Origin: Sipunculus nudus
Lineage: Eukaryota > Annelida > Sipuncula > Golfingiida > Sipunculidae
Assembly: GCA_026874595.1 (NCBI GenBank)
Contig: CM049315.1
Location: 69,947,916-70,011,915 of the forward strand
Length of the DNA stretch: 64,000 bases
Reading direction: 5' to 3'
Shown here: one piece after another, positions 24,950 to 36,970 of the stretch
Layout: each line of letters begins with the position of its first letter
How positions within the stretch are numbered: position 1 is the first letter of the stretch
Translations under genes and position numbers: made by a program
Notes under the pieces: generated by a model
What the model saw: the letters and a program-made list of their open reading frames with translations, nothing else
What the model was told of the DNA's origin: nothing
Database searches by the model: none

Positions 24950-26335
24950 CCAGAGTGGTAGCTTAGTCTTAGTTATCCGCTACTGAATATAATGATCAAG
25001 AAGAAAATTTAAACTTTGAGCTGCATCGCCTTTTCCACAATATTTATTGAATAACTTCATGAATACAATAGATATTATAACAAATATGGTCTCAAAAGAT
25101 AACCAAGACCCAGGGTCTTCTGACAGTATGTCAAATGTGGCAGTTATTTACAATTGTCAACAGTGGCAGATACTTATATTTACCCCTACCAGATAGAATA
25201 TGCTGACAAATTGGTAGTTTTATTCATTTTTTAAATATTTCAGGAACTGATGACATTTTTGCTATTGTCTTCTATTCTGTGATCTAATCTTAGGTACCAG
25301 CTTGGTTTTCCATATCTCTTTTTTATATAATTTTGGACATTCAGGCTAACACTAAAATGAAGTATGAGTGACCCTATTTAAAATTTAACCTTTGAGCTGC
25401 ATCGACTTTTCCACAGTAATTAGTTAATAACGTCACGAATACAAAATATATCATAACAAATATGGTCTCAACAAATAACTAAGACCCAAGGCTTTCTGAC
25501 AGTAGTCAAATGTGGCAGTTGTATACAATTGTCATCAGTAACAGATACAAATATGTACCCCTACCCCTAAAAATTTGCAAAATAAAATTCGTTTTTTATT
25601 AACTTATTTAAAGATTTCATGAACTTATGACATTTTCGCTATTGTCATTTATTCTTTGATTTATTCTAAGGTACCAGCTTTGTTTTCCATGTCTCTTTTT
25701 AATATTTTTGGACATTCAGGCTAACACTTTGATGAAGTATGAGTGACTCTATTTAAAATTTAACCTTTGAGCTGCATCGACTTTTCCACAGTAATTAGTT
25801 AATAACGTCACGAATACAAAATATATAACAAATATGGTCTCAACAGATAGCTAAGACCCAAGGCTTTCTGACAGTAGTCAAATGTGGCAGTTAAATACAA
25901 TTGTCATCAGTAGCAGATACAAATATTTACCCCACCCCTTAAAATTTGCAAAAAAATCGTATTTTTATTAACTTATTTAAAGATTTCATGAACTTATGAC
26001 ATTTTTGCTATTTACATTTATTCTTTGCATTTATCCAGCTTTGTTTTCCATATCTGTTTTTAATATTTTTGGACATTCAGGCTGACACTTTAATGAAGCA
26101 TGATTGACCTATTGTGAAAAGTTAACCTTTAAGCTGCATCTTCTCTTCCACAGTATTTGGTTAATAATGTTATGAATACAAAATATTTTATCACAAATAT
26201 GGTCTTAGTAGATAGCTTAGACCCAGGGCTTTCTGAGAGTGTGTCAAATGTTGCAGTTATATACATTTATCATCAGTGGCAGATATTTGTATTTACCCCT
26301 ACCCCTTAAAACTGTTGAAAATTCTATATTTTTAT
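24950..26335. repeat. Tandem repeat of ~370 bp, nearly four copies
   Basis: Each copy has TTTGAGCTGCATCG (25015, 25391, 25766, and the variant at 26128), ATATGGTCTCA, a GACCCA-GGCTTTCTGACAG type block, AATGTGGCAGTT, TACCCCTACCCC, and GGTACCAGCTT with TTTTGGACATTCAGGCT. Copy spacing is 362-376 bp. No coding capacity is visible. Confidence 0.9.
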
Positions 26336-26417
26336 GGTCAGCTACTTATACGGATCACCATGCTTGATTAAATATTGTTTTAAGTGTATGATAGTTTGCT
26401 TGGAAGCGCGCCGAACG

Positions 26418-26419
<2 letters not shown>

Positions 26420-26493
<74 letters not shown>

Positions 26494-26500
26494 GGGGGGG
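26420..26500. repeat. (TA)n tract of ~70 bp followed by G9
   Basis: Uninterrupted TA dinucleotide repeat ending in a G run, followed by a CGGCCC-containing flank. Confidence 0.95.
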
Positions 26501-26854
26501 TGGAGGAAACCGGCCCAATTTATAGTCACCCTTTGAGATCATGCGATGGTGCGGCGTCTTCCAACTGGCATCCACCGTATTTTAACCTATGCCATCTCAA
26601 AATTATCAGAGCTAGCAGCGCTTATTTTTTTAAAGAATCAGTCAGATATCAAATGTTATTGGATTGAAATTAATCAAGTTTACAGAAATCTAAACTTCGT
26701 CATTTAGCCAAATAATCATACTAAAATTACAGGAGCTATCAACACCAGATTAAATGCAAATGTTGTTCACATGGGTCATATTTAAAATTGAGGTATTTAT
26801 GGCCACACCTATATTAAGCTGTTTATTTACGGGCAAAAAACTGGAGATACCATT

Positions 26855-26980
26855 GTGAGCCGCAACACGCGGTGTAACAGCAAGCGGGAACGTGTATTAT
26901 ATCTTTTGGGCCAAGTCAGTCAGGACGTCTCCTGATTGACTCGTGTTGTGGCTCTGCGATGCACACGGCCCAAAAGCTGT
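26855..26980. repeat. Fold-back element with three interleaved inverted repeats
   Basis: Arm pairs: GAGCCGCAACACG (26857) with CGTGTTGTGGCTC (26942); CTTTTGGGCC (26903) with GGCCCAAAAG (26967); and GTCAGTCAGGA (26915) with TCCTGATTGAC (26930). Two pairs have one mismatch and one is perfect. The first and second pairs cross, so they cannot form one simple hairpin. It may be a small fold-back transposon relic or a structured RNA. Confidence 0.55.
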
Positions 26981-28199
26981 GTTTATGCTGACACCTGTGA
27001 TCGCGCCCGATCTACTATAAGTTTTTAACCCTTGTTACAAGAATAAGCAAACGGTTTCAACGCAATATTTTGGCAGGTCCAAATTTATTTTATACGGAAG
27101 CTGTTTTCCGTGTTTATTCAACATGCTTAATAGGTGATTGGGCCTTTAACAAAAGTCCGGGCTTGCTCATAAGGATTGGATACGGTCCGTTGAGACGAAG
27201 TCCAATACAATGAACCCGAAAATCCTAAGAAAAATTACGGAAACAACAACTTACCAGTGGGCAGTTACCATTCCACTTTGTCTTGCATTCTGAGCCAAGA
27301 GCGGACAGTGTTAGTCTCAGCATATGGACAAAATAGGGCTTATGAGGTGTCAACCATATAGGGATAAGGACTCGGCCAGGAATCAACTATATATTTCTTC
27401 CTTACTTTTCTTGTGCTCTTTTAAAGGGACATTACCTGCAGCAATATAATGCCTATTCTTTCATACTATCAGCTCAGTTTTGCTTTAATTAAACTTTGAT
27501 TTTAGCCTCTTGCAGACACTAGTTTAGAAATGTTTTGTCATTTAACTGTCTGTCGAATGGTTAAATTCTTCGAAAAAGTTCTCTTATTGCAGGGGTCTCT
27601 CAGTTGCATAAGAATAGCTACACAGACTGCCAACTAATTTAGATTTTGTAACAGGCCAGGTTTCAGTTTGTATCTTTTAATAGCTTTGACAGACGGCCAA
27701 CTGTATCAGATAAGGCTACAGGTCAAGAGTAACGTCAGCGAAGGCTGGGTACATGTCAAGAGTTCCCTAATTGCAATAGTTACACGTGGCACTTCTCTTG
27801 ACTTGGTTGACAACTGCCTCCTTTCGGTAAACTTGGTCTACCCAGTAGACCTTACTCAAGAGAATTTTGATGTATCTCCCTGAAATTTTGCCTGTCCATC
27901 TATATATATTGGCTTATTTGTACACGAGACTGGTGTCGCAACCTACAATAATTTTTGCATAGTGTATGTAAATGCTCATTTCTCAGGATTTGTTATATAT
28001 CACCCTGACATTGTGCTTATTTGTATTTTCATGGAGAAGTTGGTATTTGTACACCTCGGATACCTTGGTCATATGAATGACGGCGCTACCAGTAATACTT
28101 TTGGCAAAGTAAATATCCTGGCACAGTAATATAACCTGGGAATAATCTGGGGTCCGTGAGAAGGTTCACGTAAAAAGTGTTGTAATCACTGGTCACAGC
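26981..28199. other. Non-coding stretch left of the LINE relic
   Basis: No exon or RNA gene recognised. The frame at 27668-27883 shows nothing protein-like. The right part may be LINE-derived. Confidence 0.4.
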
Positions 28200-28844
28200 A
28201 TGACAGGTCACAGGGTATACTTTCAATGTTTATTCAATATTTGCAATATTTGCATGTTTTTGTCACGTATTTCGGGAGATGTTCATCCCAGTCGAAGTCT
28301 AGTGGGTAATCTGAGTACACTGAGTTCACTCTTCTTGCTTCATTTGAATGTAAGAAGTCTCTCGACTAAAGTCAACAACATAAAACTATAATCTATATAT
28401 TAATAGCGTAAGGCGATTTTTGTAATTTTCCGTATCTCCTCTGATACCACCGTACGGATTACCGTGATTTTCGACATGCATATGCTCCGGGTTTGTCCGA
28501 AGAGATTCCACCCACTTTTATTTACAATATTTGCGTTTTACGTGCATAATTAATAATTTTATTATTTGCTCCTCCGCGGGTGCCTCTTTTCTTTGTGTCT
28601 TCGGGCCAGGTAACACAATGGCCATAGAGTGTGTGATGGCGGGACAGAGTTTTACTCCGGGGGCCCTATCTGGGGTTTTCTTACATTTTTTACGGTGACC
28701 GGCCCGAAATAATCCCCACCGGCGATTCTTTCTCAGAAGGGGGATCTTTGAAAGTATTGTTTTGCAGGAGCCCTCTTCGTGACCTGCTATGCTTGAGTGC
28801 ACATCTACCGGGTCGAAGGAAATCGTGATGGATAGGCCAAAAAA

Positions 28845-29125
28845 AAAAGGGATGGTTCTTAGGCACTTTATTTCAGAAACCTGTGAGGCCGGGCGATATT
28901 TTACCTTTCTTTAGTTTGTTTCGATAAAAAGTTCATATGATCAGGGAAAGCATGAAAAATAACAAAATTGTTTTGTTATACACGCAAAAGCACTACATAA
29001 CAAAGAAAATCTGATCAAAATTGTATCAATTTATCTTCTTGAAAGATGAAAATCAAAATAAATTTTTTATGCGGGAGGGGGGGGGGTACAATTGACGCGG
29101 GCGGTGCCTGAGAACCATACCTTTT
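28845..29125. mobile_element. TIR element nested in the Helitron
   Basis: Terminal inverted repeats of about 22 bp: the left arm contains AAAAGGGATGGTTCTTAG and the right arm CTGAGAACCATACCTTTT, with two mismatches. The interior is non-coding. The same structure is found in the inverted Helitron copy at about 36247-36523, so the nesting is older than the spread of that Helitron family. No clear target duplication was identified. Confidence 0.55.
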
Positions 29126-29814
29126 ATTTATTTTTTTTTTTTTTTGTTCTTATACAGTCGCACTTTGTCGCACGAAATCCAGGGCCTTGCATGCGATTGA
29201 GGTCCTTGACAAATATTCACCAACACGTGTAGGCCAACTATGGAACAGATGTAAGGAAAATGTTAACCAAATTTAAGTCGTGGTTGGTACAGTGTGATGT
29301 GTCCATGTGTGGAGTGGCACCACCAAAGTTGTAAAGACATAATATTGACGTAAAATATTTTGAAAATCGAGATTTTTTTCTCATTACTGCAGTTACAAAT
29401 GTATAACTCCTGTAAAAATGTATATTTGATACGTTTGTACTGGTATTTGTTTCTTTTACATGCATGTGCCATCTCATTTTTAATAATGTTTATCTAACAC
29501 TCTTTGTTTTTAAAGTCTTTAAATTCTTTCATTCAGTATGTATGCTTATTGCGTATAAGTCATGGCCATCATTGATACTATTTTCACAAATAAAACCGGT
29601 ATTTTTGCATTTTCTGTTTAGGTCTATTCCGTGGAGGGTTTCTTTTGTATTTATATGTAATCCTGTTGACCAGTCCCTCATGTCACATGGTACATGTGTA
29701 GGTGACTATTTGTCAATGATCCCAACCACATATTAAGCACTGGCTTCGGGGGACCGTGTGTGACTGTAGGCTGTTCCGAAAGATATTTATCCACAACACC
29801 ATACATATAATGGA

Positions 29815-29939
29815 TCTATATATTAATATCGTAACGCGATTTGTGTGATTTTCCGTATCTCCGGATTTTCTGTGGATTTCCGATACAACCGTACGGATTG
29901 TGTCGTCCAAAACCGTGCGTTAGCACGGGTATTTGCTAG
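29815..29939 (+). mobile_element. Second Helitron 5' end: 125-bp mini-Helitron
   Basis: Another Helitron-type 5' end (A|TCTATATATTAATATCG) occurs only 125 bp before the shared hairpin-CTAG 3' end. The segment 29815-29939 therefore has both termini needed for a minimal Helitron. Either a mini-element is nested at the end of the larger one, or the larger one captured a new end. Confidence 0.55.
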
Positions 29940-31655
29940 TAAGGTGATTATTGCCTCATTGCACTGACTGAAACCTGGTTGCACAATATTATTTCAAACA
30001 TTCAAATAATGATTAACGGTTTTCAGGGGCCGCCAAAGCGAGATCTGGAGATGGGATCGGACTTTACGCGGGGTCTCATGTACCATTAAAACGTCGCCTT
30101 GACTTGGAGGTCGATGATGTTGAATGTTTATGGGTTGAAGTACATTGTGATTATAAAATGTTAATAGGTGTATTTTACAGGCCACCTAATGAACGTGTAA
30201 ACTTTTGGTTGAGGTTTGAAGCATCCTTAGAAACGGCTTAAGAAACTAACATTGGGCAGATTTTGATCACAGGTGATTTAAATATTAATATGTTGAAGCA
30301 AAGTTCAAGCGCTGTTCTTAATCGTACATTTTCGACTTTTAATTTGACTAATTTGATCGTGGAACCGACACGAATAACAGAAACCTGTGGGACATGTATA
30401 AATATTATTTCCATTACTTCTATTGACACGGTGCTTGAATCTTGTGTTCTCTCTCCGTTTTGGAGCGGTCTAATTTTTAGGGCTAAATTAAATTTTAAGG
30501 TAAAACAGTATAAAACGTTTGCTAGGAAAATCTATCAGTATGATTTCGCTGATACAAAAGCCGTGGCCAAATACAGTGTAGACGAAACAGGTGACATTAA
30601 CTTGGCCGTTGAAAAATGGACACATTTTTTTTTTTTTTGCTATTGTAAATAAATATATTCCAAATAAAAATATAACAGTCAGAGCTAAGGATAAGCCATG
30701 GTTCAACAGTAATCTTCGGCGACTCAGAAAGGGAGGAAACAGGTTACATAAAATGTCTAAAAGACAAATCGTGCGGAGCACTGGGCCAAGTTTAGAAGAA
30801 CACGTATTATAATAACAGATCACGTGCGTCTTGCGAAAAGGGAATACTACAAAAAATCGATACAAAGATAAATCCTCCAGGTGCTTTAACACCTAAAATG
30901 TTATTGGCGAATTCTAAAAAATTATTTTAAGCAGGGATCTGCTAAAAGTACAATACCACCACTTTTTGTCGATGATCGAGTGATCGCTGATGATTGCGAC
31001 AAGGCACATTCTTTTAATCAGTTTTTAATTGGTAAGTCAACCGTTGACACTGACGTGTGCACGTCGACGAGGTTTGAGAGAGGATAACAATTTTAGAACA
31101 AGATGTTTCTGATGTATTAATTAATCTAGATGTAAACAAAGCATGCGGACCCGATGGGATCACCAAACGCATGCTTAAGATGAGCGCGAATTCGATCACT
31201 GAATATTTTACGTTCGTTTTTAATCGGTCACTTAAGTGCGAAACATTTCCTTGTAAATGGAAGCAGGCGAATGTCGTACCATTGCATGAAAAAGGTAGCA
31301 ATTAGTATATGTGCAATTACAGGCCTGTCTCACTACTTAATTGTTCAGGATAAAGTCAGTTTGCATCAATCGCAGTTTTGCTCGATGGATTTGTATGACG
31401 TGGATGTGTATAATCACAGGAATGTTTAAAACGGTCAGTGAGATTATTTGGGTCAATCGCAGGATTAGAGAAATGATTGTGAATAACATGTTTATTAATG
31501 AAAAATGCATTGATGAATTTAATGAATAAGCATGATTGATCATATTTAATTATCATTCTAATGATCTGTTGAATTATTCCCTTTGTGATTAACGGATTCA
31601 TCTAAAGGCTCACGTATCGGAAGATTACAAAATTGTCTTTTTTTTAGAGGGGAGG

Positions 31656-32276
31656 TGTTATATGGTACCGTAGCTACGTAGATGACGGCGGGGACCTAAC
31701 AGGTTACCGGTCGTGAGAATACCAAAAGAACACAGGGGGACAATCGGACGGAGGGCGATGAGCACCCGTATTGTAATTATTCAGTGGAATATTTTCATTA
31801 ACTGGAACAATACGACGTCACATCAGGAACGACTATAAAAGTAACACATGCCCGATCCCGTATGGGCTGCAATTATTATTTGAACTGTCATGCTGCTCAC
31901 CAGGCCTGGTTTTGGACTTTGCTTCGTTTGAGGATGGACTTTTTATAAACGTGAACGGCTCCTACACAGCCCCAGGGGCACTCGTATTCGCACTGTAACA
32001 ATGTAATTCCCATTAAATTATAAATTGTAATGTGAATGTAATTTATTTCATTATAAGGAGACACACCTACTCCACTTTACTTCAAACTAAGTATTCTGTT
32101 TATATTAATATGGGTGTCTCATTTGGACAGACTTTCATGTGAACCAAAACATTTTGAATTCTTGTATATATTGTATACAATGATTTGTTTATTATAACCA
32201 TTATCATTTAACGAGTCTTTCTTTAGTTGAGTAGGTTGCGTGTGGAACTCGGATGAAAGTTAAGTTACAAGTTACA
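31656..32276 (+). mobile_element. Probable LTR (3' or solo), boundaries uncertain
   Basis: A purine tract, AGAGGGGAGG, is directly followed by TGTTATATGG, as at the start of a 3' LTR. CTATAAAAG at about 31842 could be the TATA box and ATTAAA at about 32013 a poly(A) signal. The right end is set at TTACA near 32276 but could be the TGTAACA near 32000. No second LTR or gag-pol sequence was recognised. Confidence 0.35.
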
Positions 32277-32280
32277 ATAT

Positions 32281-32689
32281 ATATATTATATATGTGTCTG
32301 TGTGTGTGTGTGTGTCTTATTAAGAGGAGGAAACCTGGAATAACCGTCAGCTTAAATTCTTTCAATTAAAACATTTATCAACATAAACTTTTGTCATTCT
32401 GAAATTAAAAGCATAACAGTACATAGCAAAAAAAGCAAAAGCCAGGCAAACATTTAAATATATCTATTACGCAAGTTATCCTTGACTGACTCGCTCATGG
32501 GTGTTTCTTCCATCGTGTTTGGGACGGGGGGGGGTATTTTAAAGGGGGCAACATGAATACGCAATGAAAGCGTCAAAATGATCAGTTAATTACATCATCA
32601 ATTATATACATTTTGTCGTGATTCTAAATTTAGAATAAGAAAGAACAAAACAAAATCAAGTGAATCTTTAAACTAGAAATATGCATTCT
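32281..32689. other. Spacer with a (TG)n tract
   Basis: TG-rich microsatellite at 32293-32315 and a G9 run at about 32526. No gene recognised. Confidence 0.5.
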
Positions 32690-33210
32690 CAGGAATGCAG
32701 GCCTCCGCCATGTGGGCAGTTCTTGATATGGGATGCTCTTCCTGGAAGTCTGTCCTGTCCCAGATCGTGAGGCAGATCCATACCAATATCTAATCGGTTG
32801 TTCATTCCCGAACGATTCCCGAAATACACGGCGAATTTCAAGGGATCCCGTCGACTGCGTGAGTTATGATCAAACACACACCGACAAACACACGCACACA
32901 AACACACACGAATATCCTCCTGACGTAGGCAACAATGGCCATACTGGACTTCATACTGGTCAGACATAGACTGTTTCCAGGTTTTTGGTCTCAGTAAATA
33001 TTTAAAAGAGAAATAGGGGCGAAGTTTGTAAAGGTATTTGGAGATGCCACACCAAACCAATCGCAAAAAGATCCAAAACGCCTCCCCAGGTTAGCTCCAG
33101 AACACCCAGCACCGAGATCAAGGCGAGAAGTCAGACGAGCCAGCAGAGCAGCAGCGATCACGCCCACTCCGTAATGAGGGCCTGAACACCACAGCCACCA
33201 ACATGCACAT
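32690..33210 (+). repeat. Dispersed repeat, related to 61789-63790
   Basis: GAATGCAGGCCTCCGCC (32695) and TGGGATGCTC match 62043-62095. The GC-rich block 33010-33205 (CTCCAGAACACCCAGCACCG; AGACGAGCCAGCAGAGCAGC; GGGCCTGAACACCACAGCCA) matches 63585-63780 at roughly 80 percent identity by eye. A minus-strand frame is open in both copies (containing LWCSGP, AAALLARLTSR, DLGAGCSGA, NTFTNFA), but a plus-strand peptide is equally well conserved. I therefore treat it as a repeat family and not as a gene. Confidence 0.65.
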
Positions 33211-33839
33211 TGCACACATTTCGACTCTAGTCTAGAACCTTTATTTGGATGAAGACACAGAGATCTTTTTCTTCAAAACTTTATCGATGAAGGCATTGAT
33301 TTTACATGTTTTTTATTCATTCGTGTTTCCTGTGTGTGTGTCCGTGTGTGTTACTAAGTTTGAGGTATGTATACTGCCAGCGAGTGATGGGGGAACAACT
33401 ACTAGTATATACTATATAGGGGTATAGTCCAGTATCGAAATATGTGTGTGAATAAATTATATTTTTGGCGGAGAAATCAAGAACCGTGTCGAGTTCTCAT
33501 GTAGTAACTTTCATGTAATTTGGATTTGATTTTTGGTCAGACGATCTGAAGATACTGACGAGGTGTATATTTAAAACCTAAAAATAAAGTCTACTTTGTG
33601 CATATATTCAGGTTGTTTTATGTAAAGATATTTTTAATTGTGTGTCGATTAGTGATTTTGAGCTTTAAATTCTGATATGATATGGATGTGCGGTCCAGTT
33701 TAATTTAAAAGTGTTTTCTTTAAAAAAACGATTTTCATTGTTAATACTTTCAAATGCATATATCATATATTATCATTTGTTCACTATTTATTTTTTTTTC
33801 TGTATTTATTTTTGTGATGTTGTGTTTCAAGTTTGTAAA
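33211..33839. other. AT-rich spacer, possibly LINE 3' UTR
   Basis: Short TG tract near 33332-33350; no gene recognised. It leads into the LINE-like tail at 33840. Confidence 0.35.
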
Positions 33840-33932
33840 CGCTGTATATTTTGTTCTACTACATGTGATATATGCATATATGGAACATAGGAGTGAGGCC
33901 TTATATTTCTGAATAAAAATATTCATTCATTC
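33840..33932 (+). mobile_element. LINE-like 3' tail ending in (ATTC)n
   Basis: An AATAAA-like signal (GAATAAAAAT) is followed by ATTCATTCATTC at 33921-33932, the kind of short simple-repeat tail left by CR1- and jockey-type LINEs. No coding part is attached. Confidence 0.35.
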
Positions 33933-35281
33933 AAAATGAGAAAGTATGTGTTTTATGGATAAAAAGTTGGCGGTCTTTTAACTTCCCATCGGATCACAGT
34001 TTCATGGTGGAGACTTTATGTATGTGCCTGTTTATGACGTCACCAGATTTTTAGACTTGACGGCTTACCGTATATAGAGTCGGGCGGAATCTGGTGGGAG
34101 TTGGCCGAATTTTGAAGGCCGCAATATTTGTTCATGTTCTTTAGTATATTTTTATAGAAATATTATTGTAACGCATGGAAATAGCCTAATTTCGGGGATT
34201 TTGTGATAATTATTCAACTTCTGATGAATGATGAAGTTGTGATGAGAGATAACGACCCATTTGTGGCTCTGAATACGACTGTAAACTCTAGGACCGGATC
34301 GCTTTCACGGAGAGTTAAGTTGGGGGGGGGGGGGTGGGGGGGGGGGGAGGATTCGTGTTCATCATGACCAATCAGAAGACGCTCCGTTCTAAACGTCTGA
34401 AACGTCTGACATATGAATATGCACGTTTTCATTATTTATTGTTTCCTTGCATGCGATTCATGATTCTTGTGTTGATAGGGTGTTTTTATATGTGGACATC
34501 TGCAACTTTTTCATGATTTTTTTCATTTGCTACTAATATATATTATGTTTTAGTGTGCCAGTGAGCACGCTTTGCTTGTAAATATCACTGTTTATAAATT
34601 CACACAGAAACAACAAAACAATTGAAAATGAATATGCCAATACACATTACGGCAAATATGTCCTCATTCACAGTGATAATCCGCCATCAATCAAGAATAC
34701 CACTCTACCGGCATCAAGCGAGGAATGAAAGTAGGGCCTACGGGTGGCGATATATAGATATCAAGACAAGTCAGTACATATTGTTTCGGCTGCTATAAAC
34801 AATATCTTGTCAATTTCAATGTAGCAGGTGTGGCCTGAAACGTACAACTGACCTTGGTGAACCAAATTAAACAAGCGGATCGCATGTTAGTTTATATTGA
34901 GTGTAATCCTTTTATCCGCTTGTAGTCTTTTAAAAGAAATGGCCGATTGTACTGCAGATTTCGTTTGTTTATGAGAATAAAGTCTATAGTTAGTATTGTT
35001 CTTGCATATTTTTCTGGTGCGTGTGCTTATTCTACTTCTTCGAGACTTTTTCTATATGTGATAATACTTCTAGTCTATATCTTATTTGCTAAGAAAAGGA
35101 TCATTTTTAAATTATTTTTATTATTTTAGTCTGTTCTTCTGTGGGCCGCCCATATAACCAGTTTTCTTTTTTTTCTTTTTTTTTTGGGGGGGGGGGGGGG
35201 GGGGTTGGGGTTCTATCGCATATATTTGTTTACACTGGGACGTTTATCAGGTAACGAAATGGCCATATTTGGAGAGAGTCG
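33933..35281. other. Non-coding stretch with long G tracts
   Basis: G13-T-G12 at 34322-34347 and G19 at 35186-35204. No gene recognised. Confidence 0.5.
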
Positions 35282-35326
35282 TGACGTCATATAGCACAAT
35301 GACGTCATTGCACGTGTACGTGACGT
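35282..35326. promoter_or_regulatory. Cluster of two CREs, an E-box and a CRE half-site
   Basis: Perfect TGACGTCA at 35282-35289 and 35300-35307, CACGTG at 35311-35316 and TGACGT at 35321-35326, all within 45 bp. No convincing gene start was found on either side, so its target is unknown. Confidence 0.4.
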
Positions 35327-36029
35327 TTCTCTGAAAAGTATTAGTAAATCAACGTAAAGCAGGAGGTGGGAGACAAAAACATGACTTTGGAGATTTTCGA
35401 GGGCTAGTTTCTTCAGTTGTAGCGTGTAAGATTCCTTATCTATGGAATATGGAATGTGTTTTGAGAGATTTCATATAAACCTGCGCGGTGGCATGCATTT
35501 TTCTATGTGTTGCACCTTGATAACATTCGAAAATTTAAAATGTTGCTACCCTAGTATAAGCATTCCGCATGCCGGGTCCGAGCATGAGGAATCTCACCAT
35601 CTTTATTTCTCAATACGTGTACCGATTTTATACGCTTTCCGCATCCTGTATTCTTGTACATATAAGAAATCTAAGCTTGAGTTGGCAAATATATTCTTCT
35701 TTACCTGTTTATTACCTCCACTAAGCGGCAGGGATCATTTTTTTACGGTTGTTGGTTTGTTTGTTTGTCTGTTATAGTCCGTTTCATCCCCTCATGTCCA
35801 CCTGTTTATTGCTATGAAATTTTTTATTTGTTCCGTTTCAAGGGTACAGTTATAGTGGAGAGTAGAAGAATAAAGGACCTTATTTTCAACAAGGTAAATA
35901 TATACCTACCTTACACCCTTTTTAAGAAAAAAGAATTATTTGAATATATGAGAAACCAGTCTACATTTTACTACATATCAAGACCTATTTATGCCGGTCA
36001 AGGTCATTGGTCACTTGCAAAAAATCACA
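35327..36029. other. Non-coding stretch
   Basis: Open frames here (35442-35777, 35765-36118) look random. No feature recognised. Confidence 0.45.
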
Positions 36030-36966
36030 TTCAAGTCTATAATTATGTGTTTACAACTTTGGTGGTGCCACTCCGTGTACACATCACACTGAACCAACCT
36101 CGATGTGAATTTGGTTAACATTTACTTTACATCTGTTACGTATTAGGCCTGCATGTGTTGGTGAATATTTGTCAAGGACATAAATCACATGCAAGGCCCT
36201 GGACTTCGTGCGACCAAGTGCGACTGCATGTATATGACAAAAAAATAATAGGTATGGTTCTCAGGCACCGCCCGCGTCAATTGTACTCCCCCTCCCGCAT
36301 AAAACAATTTATTTTGATTTTCATCTTTCAAGAAGATAAAATGAGACAATTTTGATCAGATTTCCTTTGTTATGTGCTTTTGCGTGTATAACAAAACAAT
36401 TCTGTTATTTTCATGCTTTACCTGATCATGTGAAATTTTTATCGAAACGAACAAAACAAAGGTAAAATATCGCCCGGCCTCGCAGGTTTCTGATATAAAG
36501 TGTCTGAGAACCATACCTTTTTTCGGCCTATTCATCACGATTTCCTGCGACCCGGTAGATGTGCACTCAAGCATACCAGGCCACGAAGAGAGCTCCTGCA
36601 AAACAATTCTTTCAAAGATCCCCCTTTTGAGAAGGGATCACCGATGGGGATTATTTCGGGCCGGTCACTGTGAAATGTAAGAAAACCCCAGATAGGGCCC
36701 CCGGAGTAAACCTGTCCCGCCATCACACACTCTATGGCCATTGTGTTACTGGACCCGTAGACACAAAGAGAAGAGGCGCATGCGGGGGAGCAAATATTAA
36801 ATTATTAATTATGCAGGTAATACGCAAATATTGCAAATAAAAGGGCGCGGAATCTCTTCGGACAAACCCAGAGCATATGTATGTCGAAAATCACGGCAAT
36901 CCGTACGGCGATTTCAGAGGAGATACGGAAAATCACAAAAATCGCCTTACGCTATTTATATATAGA
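36030..36966 (-). mobile_element. Helitron copy 2, inverted, 3'-truncated
   Basis: On the minus strand the 5' end is TCTATATATAAATAGCG after an A, at 36966. The sequence matches 28392 to about 29345 throughout, including the nested TIR element. The hairpin/CTAG 3' end was not found on the low-coordinate side, so the copy seems truncated or has another end. Confidence 0.7.
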
Positions 36967-36970
36967 TGTG

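Larger units (their letters stand above)
28392..29939 (+). mobile_element. Helitron (non-autonomous) inserted in the LINE
   Basis: The 5' end is TCTATATATTAATAGCG after an A. The 3' end is a hairpin, CCGTGC-GTTA-GCACGG, then GTATTTGCTAG followed by T. TC at the 5' end, a short 3' hairpin, a CTAG terminus and insertion between A and T are the hallmarks of Helitrons. The element interrupts the LINE endonuclease. No Rep/helicase coding sequence is visible. Most of the interior (28392 to about 29345) matches an inverted copy at 36030-36966. Confidence 0.75.
28200..31350 (+). pseudogene. Decayed LINE retrotransposon (endonuclease plus start of RT), split by a Helitron
   Basis: The left part (to 28391) codes for ISGDVHPS, then LFLLHLNVRSLSTKVNN, the usual start of an APE-type endonuclease in LINE ORF2. 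After the Helitron the reading resumes with LIALTETWLHN, then FYRPPNERVNFW and ILITGDLNINML, all endonuclease motifs. At about 31130-31340 come ACGPDGITKRMLKM, FPCKWKQANVVPLHEKGSN and CNYRPVSLL, the first reverse-transcriptase motifs of the CR1/jockey/L2 group. Stops, frameshifts and deletions are present, and the catalytic RT part is missing. The SGDVHP segment resembles the start of the SGDVxxNPGP (2A-like) motif found in some animal LINEs, here degenerate. Confidence 0.85.

Noticed and set aside
32991-33215. Minus-strand frame with a counterpart at 63437-63796 (conserved LWCSGP and AAALLARLTSR)
   Set aside because: Conservation is at DNA level and equal in the opposite frame; the sequence is a dispersed repeat, so a gene call is not supported.
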